From contig CAIJKT010000397.1 of assembly GCA_903821255.1 (NCBI GenBank), positions 1 through 9,056 of the forward strand: a DNA stretch of 9,056 nt. Direction: 5' to 3'. Of the stretch, positions 1 through 5,933 are shown piece by piece. Positions within the stretch are counted from its first letter, which is position 1. Each line of letters begins with the position of its first letter. The notes beneath the pieces are model-generated. The model was not told the DNA's origin, searched no databases, and worked only from the letters and a program-made list of their open reading frames with translations. This DNA comes from an uncultured Lentisphaeria bacterium (GTDB lineage: Bacteria > Verrucomicrobiota > Lentisphaeria > Victivallales > Victivallaceae). The position numbers and the translations under genes were made by a program.

Positions 1-384
1 AGCGGTATGATTATAAGCATTCGAAACTGTCTGATTATGAAAAAATATGATGAAGCCATGAACTATATCGAGCAGATTGAGAACTTGCAGCCGGAATCTC
101 ATCTGAATCCTGAACTGATTTTAATAAAAGCCAAAGTACTGAAAAATCTTGGAATGCCGCGCCGCGCCGCCGTATGTTACGAAACCGTGCTAAAATTAAA
201 TCCTGCATTATCAACTGCAGCCTCGGCAAATCTGGAACTGGCCGAATATTATTGCAAATCATCGCAATACCGCAAAGCCAGAGAATACTTGAATAACATT
301 CTGACTGAAGCGCCGCGCTCACATGAAGCCGTTTCTGCAGGCAGGATGCTGAATGATATCGCCCGCAAAGAGGATAAAAAATGA
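1..384 (+). CDS. TPR-repeat protein, C-terminal part (5' end outside window)
   Basis: The reading frame is open from base 1 to the TGA at 382-384, giving 127 visible residues. An ATG lies at 7, but no ribosome site can be seen and the helical repeat is already under way, so this is most likely the tail of a longer gene. Three tetratricopeptide-like helix pairs are visible at about residues 6-33, 37-68 and 71-107. They carry the usual small and aromatic pattern (KKYDEAMNYIEQI, AAVCYETVLKLNP, YRKAREYLNNILTEAP). TPR arrays act as protein-binding scaffolds; the partner here is unknown. No membrane segment or signal peptide is seen in this part. The stop overlaps the next start as ATGA (381-384), so the two genes are probably translationally coupled. 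TPR proteins are common companions of MoxR/VWA clusters, which supports membership of this operon. The TPR call is fairly secure; the function is open. Confidence 0.8.
   Translation, partial: SGMIISIRNCLIMKKYDEAMNYIEQIENLQPESHLNPELILIKAKVLKNLGMPRRAAVCYETVLKLNPALSTAASANLELAEYYCKSSQYRKAREYLNNILTEAPRSHEAVSAGRMLNDIARKEDKK
369..374 (+). promoter_or_regulatory. Ribosome binding site for the DUF4159 gene
   Basis: AGAGGA lies inside the end of the TPR gene, six to seven bases before the ATG at 381. It supports that start, which sits in an ATGA overlap. Confidence 0.6.
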
Positions 385-1907
385 AAAACAATCTGCTGAT
401 GTCAATGTTCTTTTCCGGGCTATTGTTTGCTGGAACAGCATTGCCGCTTTCAGCCGGAGAAGATGATTTTCTGAAACCTGTCGGCAAACCGCCTGCGGCC
501 AAAGCCCAGCGCCGCCAGGGGGGAGAAGCAATGCCGCCGCTTCCTTTGCCGGCAACTCCGCTGCGCCGTTCTGAAAAGAAACGGCCGCCCAGCCCGACCG
601 CGCTTATCGGCAAAGTCGTCTGGGGCGGCTATATCGATTACACCTGGGAAAATGGTCTGTCCAGCCGGGTGTTCGACTGGAACATGGTACCGGCTGATTG
701 TCAGCAACTGCTCCGCGTAGTCAAAAATTACATGAAACTGGAATATAAAACCCAGACTGTTGACATCGCTACTTTCAGCGGCGCTCCGTCAGAAATTCCC
801 ATCCTGTATTTTTCCGGCGGCAGATCGCTGAAATTCACGCCGGAAGAGCGCGGAAAACTCCGGCAATATCTGCTTGACGGCGGCATGATCTGGTTTGACT
901 CAATTGTCGGATCGCCATTTTTCTACCGCTCCGCGCTGGAGGAAATTCACAAAATACTGCCCGAAGCGCCAATCAAGCGGCTGGAACCTGACCATCCGGT
1001 ATTCCGCATGGTCATTCCGGTAAACAGCGCCAAGACCAATACCGGTCAAACCATCGAACCGGCGATGGATGGCGTCTATATCGGGTCAAGGCTGGCGGCG
1101 ATAATTTCCCCTTATGGCATGGGCTGCGGCTGGGATAACGCGGAACCATCCCTGATCACGGATGCGAAAATTTACCAGAACCGTACCGCTCTTGAGCTGG
1201 GAGTCAATCTGACAGCATATTCCATCGGCTGGTTTGAAAACGGCATGGCTTACGCATCCGGCGAAGCTTACAGTGAAAAAGACAAAGTTGCCAGTCCGGA
1301 CAAAATAATCTTTGCCCAGGTTAAGACCGGCGGCATCTGGAATTCCGATCCGGGCGCTGAAAGCAAATTCATGCGCTATCTGGCAAAAAATGTCAATATC
1401 GACGCAGGAACCCAGCCGGCATACATCAATCCTGCCTCAATGCCGCTGGAAGATTATCCCTTCCTGTATCTGAGCGGCATCGGCGCGTTCAAACTGACCG
1501 CACAGGAAATCGAGCGGCTGCGCACATACATGGACAAGGGCGGATTCCTGCTGTTGAACAACTCGCTCGGTCTTAACGAATTTGATGGCAGCGCCAGGCA
1601 GATCAGCGCAATTCTTTATCCGAACCAGCAGCTTGAACGCATCCCGGACAGCGATCCGGTATTTTCCAAAGGGCCGTTCAAATTTGCACAAAGCGGCTTT
1701 TCCGATGCTGCAGCAGCAAAATATCCTGGCTGCGGCAAACCGCTGCTGTACGGAATCCGGGACGGAGAACGCTATAAACTAATCTACAGTCCGGTGGATA
1801 TAGCAGGCGGCTGGATGGGCACCCCGCGTCCCGGCAGTGTCTGTTATTCCACAGAAACCGCTCTCCGGCTCGGAGCTGACCTGATAACGTATTTTGTGAC
1901 GCATTAA
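381..1907 (+). CDS. Exported protein with two tandem DUF4159-like domains
   Basis: The protein has 508 residues. Residues 1-26 form a signal peptide (basic start, hydrophobic core, likely cleavage near SAG-E); no lipobox cysteine is seen. Residues 30-72 are a proline- and arginine-rich linker of low complexity. Two related domains follow, at about 75-286 and 308-506, each resembling DUF4159. Both contain Y-x-S-G near residues 143 and 363, a helix ending in a Tyr-x-x-x-Gly-Gly turn (163-168, 383-388), a PVF motif (206-208, 426-428), an SPxxxxxGW stretch (243-251, 470-478) and a C-terminal TALxLG helix (269-274, 493-498). DUF4159 is thought to have a glutamine-amidotransferase-like fold and occurs alone or fused to BatA-type proteins; its biochemical role is not established. 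I see no catalytic cysteine in the Gly-Gly strand. The product is probably periplasmic. The start is supported by AGAGGA at 369-374. The family is fairly secure; the function is unknown. Confidence 0.82.
   Translation: MKNNLLMSMFFSGLLFAGTALPLSAGEDDFLKPVGKPPAAKAQRRQGGEAMPPLPLPATPLRRSEKKRPPSPTALIGKVVWGGYIDYTWENGLSSRVFDWNMVPADCQQLLRVVKNYMKLEYKTQTVDIATFSGAPSEIPILYFSGGRSLKFTPEERGKLRQYLLDGGMIWFDSIVGSPFFYRSALEEIHKILPEAPIKRLEPDHPVFRMVIPVNSAKTNTGQTIEPAMDGVYIGSRLAAIISPYGMGCGWDNAEPSLITDAKIYQNRTALELGVNLTAYSIGWFENGMAYASGEAYSEKDKVASPDKIIFAQVKTGGIWNSDPGAESKFMRYLAKNVNIDAGTQPAYINPASMPLEDYPFLYLSGIGAFKLTAQEIERLRTYMDKGGFLLLNNSLGLNEFDGSARQISAILYPNQQLERIPDSDPVFSKGPFKFAQSGFSDAAAAKYPGCGKPLLYGIRDGERYKLIYSPVDIAGGWMGTPRPGSVCYSTETALRLGADLITYFVTH
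603..1898 (+). repeat. Protein-level tandem duplication of a DUF4159-like domain
   Basis: Copy 1 spans about 603-1238 and copy 2 about 1302-1898. Aligning protein residues 143-168 with 363-388 without gaps gives 11 identities in 26 positions, and 269-282 against 493-506 gives 7 in 14. Conserved blocks occur in the same order in both copies. The DNA has diverged, so this is an old duplication and not a recent direct repeat. Confidence 0.78.
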
Positions 1908-1961
1908 AAATTTAAAAACAGTTAATCATATTGATAAAACTTGAATAATGAGGTAAAAATT
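1908..1961 (+). promoter_or_regulatory. AT-rich intergenic gap, possible internal promoter
   Basis: This 54-base gap has about 17% GC (9 of 54), far below the flanking genes, and is the only junction in the window without overlap or tight spacing. No GC-rich hairpin with a T-run is present, so it does not look like a terminator. It ends in the ribosome site of the moxR-like gene. A second promoter is plausible, but no well-spaced -35/-10 pair is clear by eye. Confidence 0.3.
1949..1953 (+). promoter_or_regulatory. Ribosome binding site that fixes the MoxR start
   Basis: TGAGG lies eight bases before the ATG at 1962. It falls inside the alternative longer frame that begins with TTG at 1941, which has no comparable site upstream. 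The ATG is therefore preferred. Confidence 0.65.
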
Positions 1962-2969
1962 ATGGCCTATGATGAAAACAGTCTGATGAAAGATATTGAA
2001 CAACTGAAGCTCGGATTCCATGCGGTGAAGACCGAGATCGCCAAAATAATCGTCGGACAGGACGAAGTGGTTGCCAAAGTGCTGATTGCCATTCTTTCCG
2101 GCGGGCACTGCCTGCTGCTGGGAGTGCCCGGCCTGGCAAAAACGCTGCTGGTATCAAGCCTCGGTCACGTGCTGGAACTGAATTTCAAAAGAGTGCAGTT
2201 CACTCCGGATCTGATGCCTTCCGACATCACCGGCACTGAAATCCTTGACGAAGAGCCGGGCAGCGGACGCCGGCAGTTGCGGTTTGTAAAAGGACCGGTC
2301 TTCACCAATCTGCTGCTGGCGGATGAAATCAACCGCACCCCGCCGAAAACTCAGGCCGCGCTGCTGGAAGCCATGCAGGAAAAACATGTGACCAACAGCG
2401 GGGTTAAATATGTGCTGCCGGAGCCGTTTTTCGTGCTGGCAACTCAAAACCCGATCGAACAGGAAGGCACCTATCCACTGCCCGAAGCCCAGTTAGACCG
2501 CTTCATGTTCCTGATCCGGCTGAACTATCCGGACCGCAAACAGGAGATCCAGATTTTAAAGCAGACTACCGGCAACCGCGAAGTTAAACTGGAAAAAATC
2601 ATCAGCGGACCGATGCTGCTCTACTTTCAGAAAGTAGTCCGGGCGATCCCGGTAAGCGACCATGTAATATCCTATTGCGCTGACCTGGCCAGGCTTTCGC
2701 GTCCGGACAACCCGGAAGCTCCGGAATTCATCCGGCAGAACCTGAGCTTCGGTGCAGGGCCCCGCGCCGGACAATATCTGATGCTGGCCGCCAAAGCCCG
2801 CGCCGCGCTGAACGGACGCTTCAACGTCTGCTGCGACGATGCCAGATGCTGCGCCCACGAAGTGCTGCGCCACCGCATGGCCTGCAATTTTCATGCGGCG
2901 GGAGAGAACCTGACTCCGGACTCAATCATCAGCATGCTGTTAAAACATGTGCCCGAACCTAAAAACTAA
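1962..2969 (+). CDS. MoxR-family AAA+ ATPase
   Basis: The product has 335 residues, usual for MoxR proteins, with no signal peptide or membrane helix, so it is cytoplasmic. Visible motifs in order are Walker A GVPGLAKT (54-61), Walker B LLLADEIN (117-124), the sensor 1 region ATQNP (160-164), an LDRF arginine-finger region (178-181) and sensor 2 GAGPRAG (264-270), followed by the helical lid to the C terminus. MoxR ATPases hydrolyse ATP as ring oligomers and are thought to act as chaperones or remodellers for VWA-domain partners; three VWA-type genes follow directly here. One oddity is a cysteine cluster in the lid (C290, C291, C296, C297, C308), at positions I would expect to be aliphatic or small. 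The start is set by TGAGG at 1949-1953; a TTG at 1941 would add seven residues. The stop is 16 bases before the DUF58 start. The family is secure; the specific client is not known. Confidence 0.95.
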   Translation: MAYDENSLMKDIEQLKLGFHAVKTEIAKIIVGQDEVVAKVLIAILSGGHCLLLGVPGLAKTLLVSSLGHVLELNFKRVQFTPDLMPSDITGTEILDEEPGSGRRQLRFVKGPVFTNLLLADEINRTPPKTQAALLEAMQEKHVTNSGVKYVLPEPFFVLATQNPIEQEGTYPLPEAQLDRFMFLIRLNYPDRKQEIQILKQTTGNREVKLEKIISGPMLLYFQKVVRAIPVSDHVISYCADLARLSRPDNPEAPEFIRQNLSFGAGPRAGQYLMLAAKARAALNGRFNVCCDDARCCAHEVLRHRMACNFHAAGENLTPDSIISMLLKHVPEPKN

Positions 2970-2971
2970 CC

Positions 2972-2975
2972 GGAG
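2972..2975 (+). promoter_or_regulatory. Ribosome binding site for the DUF58 gene
   Basis: GGAG occurs in the 16-base gap after moxR, ten bases before the ATG at 2986. It is the only purine-rich candidate in that gap. Confidence 0.5.
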
Positions 2976-2985
2976 ATAACGCCTG

Positions 2986-3888
2986 ATGGCACGCAGCCAA
3001 TACAAATATCTGCCGCCGGAAACGCTTGATTCCCTGAAGAATATCGAGCTGGTGGCAAAAGCCATGGTCGAAGGTGCAATGCTCGGGCTGCACCGTTCTC
3101 CCTATCATGGTTTTTCTTCCGAATTCGCCGAATACCGCAAGTATTCGCCAGGCGACAGCATCAAATATATCGACTGGAAAACCTATGCCCGGTCTGACCG
3201 TTACTATATTAAGTGTTTTGAAGAGGAAACCAATTTGCGTTCGTATATTGTGCTGGATAAATCCGGATCAATGGGCATGGCTTCCGGGAGGCCGGTGCCG
3301 GTAAAATTCAACTATGCGTGCTATATGGCGGCGGCGTTTATGTATCTGATGCATCAGCAGCGCGATGCTTTCGGACTGTTCACTTACAACGACAAAATCC
3401 TGGATGCCGCCGAATGTAAATTCTCCCGCGCCCACTTGATCACTTTGCTGAAGCTGCTGGAGCATCTGTCGCCTGAGGGCAAATCCGATGCCGGCGGTTG
3501 CCTCAAGCGCATCGCCGAACAAGTGCCGCAGCGCTCCATGGTCATCATCTTTTCCGATTTTTTCGATCATGACCCTGAATTTCTGAAATCGCTGCACCAT
3601 CTGACGTTCAAAAAATGTGAAGTCATACTGTTTCAGGTACTCAATGATGAAGAACTGAAATTCCCATATAAAGGACTTGTTCAGTTCGAAGATCTGGAAA
3701 CCGGCGAGACGATGGATATGGAAAGCGAAGCATGCAAGGATTTCTTTTTGTCCGCGTTGAATAAATATAACATCAATTTAAAGAATTTCTGTGACAGCCA
3801 GCGGATCTCGTTCGAAACCCTGACCGTTTCAACACCGTTTGAACGGGCGCTGGCAGCATACTTTTCCAAACGGGAGACCATGTTCTGA
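2986..3888 (+). CDS. DUF58 family protein with VWA-like fold
   Basis: The product has 300 residues and no signal peptide or membrane helix, so it is probably cytoplasmic. The DUF58 signature lies at about residues 42-84: EYRKYSPGDSIKYIDWKTYA followed by RSDRYYIKCFEEET. A VWA-type metal site follows: D91-x-S93-x-S95 (DKSGSM), an S167-D168 pair where a Thr-Asp is usual, and D191 in the strand IIFSDFFD. The set suggests a working MIDAS that binds a divalent metal and a partner acidic residue. DUF58 proteins are nearly always encoded beside a MoxR ATPase and are taken to be its partner; their exact biochemical role is unsettled. The moxR stop is 16 bases upstream, and the gene's own TGA overlaps the next ATG by one base (TGATG, 3886-3890), which suggests coupling. 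The protein contains seven cysteines, none in an obvious metal-binding pattern. The family call is secure. Confidence 0.93.
   Translation: MARSQYKYLPPETLDSLKNIELVAKAMVEGAMLGLHRSPYHGFSSEFAEYRKYSPGDSIKYIDWKTYARSDRYYIKCFEEETNLRSYIVLDKSGSMGMASGRPVPVKFNYACYMAAAFMYLMHQQRDAFGLFTYNDKILDAAECKFSRAHLITLLKLLEHLSPEGKSDAGGCLKRIAEQVPQRSMVIIFSDFFDHDPEFLKSLHHLTFKKCEVILFQVLNDEELKFPYKGLVQFEDLETGETMDMESEACKDFFLSALNKYNINLKNFCDSQRISFETLTVSTPFERALAAYFSKRETMF
3873..3876 (+). promoter_or_regulatory. Ribosome binding site for the BatA-like gene
   Basis: GGAG (part of GGGAG) lies eleven bases before the ATG at 3888, inside the end of the DUF58 gene. The spacing is slightly long, so termination-reinitiation through the TGATG overlap may contribute. 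Confidence 0.45.
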
Positions 3889-5933
3889 TGGATTTCGGCA
3901 ATCCAATGTTTTTGTGGGCGTTACCGGCAGTGCTGCTGCCGGTGCTGCTGCATCTTTTCTTCAAACGCCGCAAAATCCGCGTTCATTTCTCCACTCTGTT
4001 CTTTTTCGTCAAAAAGGAACGTTATTTTGCCTACCGTCGCAAATTCTACGAGATATTGCTGCTGGCATTGCGGACATTGATAATCCTGCTGCTGGTGCTG
4101 GCAATGGCTCATATCTACTTCAAGCGATTCAACTTCATCCCCGGCGGCAGCACTGAAGCGGTCATCATTCTGGACGATTCGATGTCCATGCAGCGCAGTC
4201 TTTCCGCGGGCGGAACCGGGTTCGACTTCGCAAAACGCAAAGCGGAGGAAATACTGAATTCGCTGTCCGGCGATGACGGGGCTGCGCTGGTGCTGCTGTC
4301 CGGCAGACAGGGCATCAATCTGACGCGGGATAAGGCGGAAGTCTTGAAACAGGTGCGGCAGGCTCAGATCACCGCCGCCACCGGAAGCATGAGCGCCTCC
4401 ATGCAGGCCGCGATTGAACAGTTGCGCAAAGCTCCCGGGCTCAACCGGGAAATCTACATTCTTTCAGATTTCCAGAAAAACAACAAACCGTCGCGTGCCA
4501 TCAGCACCGCTCCGCTTGAGAACTGCCGGATTTTCTGCATGCCGTTCAACGGCGGCGGCGATAATCTTTCAGTCGACGGAGTGGAACTGGATTCAACGCC
4601 AAAAATCGTCAACCGGACGGTAAATATTCCATACAAAATCGTCAATCACGGCAAAAACTCGAAAGATGTCAGAGTGGAACTGGAGATTGACGGAAAAACC
4701 GTGCAGACCAGGCAGTTGTCCGTAAAGGAGCAAAGTTCAGCTTCAGACCGGTTCGTGTTTGTGCCAATGCGCAGCGGCAGAATTATCGGGTGCGTAAAAA
4801 TCACCGACGAGAATATCCCGCTGGACAATAAGGCGTTTTTTACGTTCAACGCCTCCGGCTGCATAAATGTCCTGCTGGTGAAAGAGATGCATGACAACGA
4901 ACCGGACCCGTTCTATTTTCTCCGCTTTGCAATTGATCCGGTCAAAAGCAATCCGGTACTCGGCATCAGGACGGAAACCGAAACCCTCGGCGGCCTTACC
5001 GGCGAACGGTTAAAAAGCTTCCATATATTATGGCTGGCGCAAGGCGAAAAACTGCCGGATGACAAAGCGCTGCTGATCCGGCGCTACCTGGATAATGGCG
5101 GCGTCCTGATTTCGCTGCCGTTGAACAATTCCAGTCAGGAAACTTATGCTTCTCTTGCCAAAGTATCCAATTACAAGATTTATAATGTTTACCGCGCGGC
5201 TGCGCCATTCAATCAAAACGGCCTGCGCTTCAATAAACCGCTGTCCGAATTGAACGATCTGCTCCAGTTAGACTTAATCAAATGGCGCAAAATCCAGCAG
5301 ATACGATATCCGGCGGGCAAGGTCATAGCGGTAAATGGCGAAGAACCGATGATCCTGGAACAGCCGGCCGGTAAAGGCAAATGGATTGCGCTGTCATTCG
5401 ATCTGCGCCGCGACTTCTCCAACTGGCCGCTTCTGAAATCCTTTCCTGTAGCGGTATCGGCGCTGATCAATTATGCGGCCGGAGGCAGCGATAGAAATCT
5501 GAGTTCTGTTTGCGGCGAAAATATCGAGCTGTACAGCGATAAAATAAATTTCTCAACCACTTACGGACGCAGCGGGGAATTAAAAACCAGGAACGGCAAA
5601 TGCGTTTTCACCGAAAACTGGCTGCCGGGAGTAATACTTTTCAGCGGAGCGGAATATGAAGCCGCCGTCGTCAGGCCGGACATTTCCGAAAGCGTAACCG
5701 ATGTCAGCGACTCCGGCGATATCAAATCTTTTTTCGACTCTCCAGTGGCGTTACTGGACATCGGAGCTGATATAACAAGTCAAGTGACTAAACTGCGCAA
5801 CGGCACCGATCTTTCCGGAGCGCTGCTGCTTCTGATGCTGCTCCTGTCAGCCGTGGAATTCGTCATCGGCGGCAATGCCGGCATGGTCCTGGCTGGAATA
5901 AAAAAATCTATCAGCAGGAGGAACAAATCATGA
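3888..5933 (+). CDS. BatA-like membrane protein: VWA, CARDB-like and GATase-like domains
   Basis: The product has 681 residues. Residues 1-80 match the BatA N-terminal region (aerotolerance regulator family): a helix at about 5-25, a strongly basic loop (26-52, KRRKIR and KKER), and a second helix at about 53-76. A VWA domain follows at about 90-200 with D96-x-S98-x-S100, a Gly-Ser (166-167) where Gly-Thr is usual, and D194 in YILSDFQ. Residues 225-322 look like an Ig or CARDB fold. Residues 326-532 look GATase-like, with a Tyr-x-x-x-Gly-Gly turn at 400-405 and no nucleophile cysteine. A C-terminal helix at about 643-662 ends in basic residues. By the positive-inside rule, the loop and tail are cytoplasmic and the large middle part periplasmic. 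In Bacteroides, bat genes were linked to aerotolerance; here that link is only by family. The TGA overlaps the next start (ATGA). The architecture is secure; the role is inferred. Confidence 0.88.
   Translation: MDFGNPMFLWALPAVLLPVLLHLFFKRRKIRVHFSTLFFFVKKERYFAYRRKFYEILLLALRTLIILLLVLAMAHIYFKRFNFIPGGSTEAVIILDDSMSMQRSLSAGGTGFDFAKRKAEEILNSLSGDDGAALVLLSGRQGINLTRDKAEVLKQVRQAQITAATGSMSASMQAAIEQLRKAPGLNREIYILSDFQKNNKPSRAISTAPLENCRIFCMPFNGGGDNLSVDGVELDSTPKIVNRTVNIPYKIVNHGKNSKDVRVELEIDGKTVQTRQLSVKEQSSASDRFVFVPMRSGRIIGCVKITDENIPLDNKAFFTFNASGCINVLLVKEMHDNEPDPFYFLRFAIDPVKSNPVLGIRTETETLGGLTGERLKSFHILWLAQGEKLPDDKALLIRRYLDNGGVLISLPLNNSSQETYASLAKVSNYKIYNVYRAAAPFNQNGLRFNKPLSELNDLLQLDLIKWRKIQQIRYPAGKVIAVNGEEPMILEQPAGKGKWIALSFDLRRDFSNWPLLKSFPVAVSALINYAAGGSDRNLSSVCGENIELYSDKINFSTTYGRSGELKTRNGKCVFTENWLPGVILFSGAEYEAAVVRPDISESVTDVSDSGDIKSFFDSPVALLDIGADITSQVTKLRNGTDLSGALLLLMLLLSAVEFVIGGNAGMVLAGIKKSISRRNKS
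5916..5921 (+). promoter_or_regulatory. Strong ribosome binding site for the second VWA gene
   Basis: A complete AGGAGG lies within the last codons of the BatA-like gene, eight bases before the ATG at 5930. It is the best Shine-Dalgarno match at a start codon in the window. It secures the start in the ATGA overlap and suggests that this gene is also initiated independently. Confidence 0.75.

Noticed and set aside
35..613. Minus-strand open frame of 192 codons across the TPR/DUF4159 junction
   Set aside because: It lies opposite two well-supported coupled genes and its product looks like no known family; it is best explained as a codon-bias shadow.
1931..1959. TTGATA followed 17 bases later by TAAAAA as a sigma-70 promoter
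   Set aside because: The -10 would overlap the ribosome site and the transcript would begin after the MoxR start codon.
1941..1961. TTG start at 1941 extending the MoxR protein by seven residues
   Set aside because: The TGAGG ribosome site lies inside this extension at the right distance from the ATG at 1962, and no site precedes the TTG.
2751..2771. GAGPRAG instead of GASPRA at sensor 2 of MoxR as an unusual variant
   Set aside because: From memory the GAGPRA form is common in MoxR proteins of Bacteroidetes and Planctomycetes, so it is not distinctive.
3839..4156. Open frame of 105 codons on the + strand across the DUF58/BatA junction
   Set aside because: It overlaps the ends of two secure genes in another frame and has no supporting motif.
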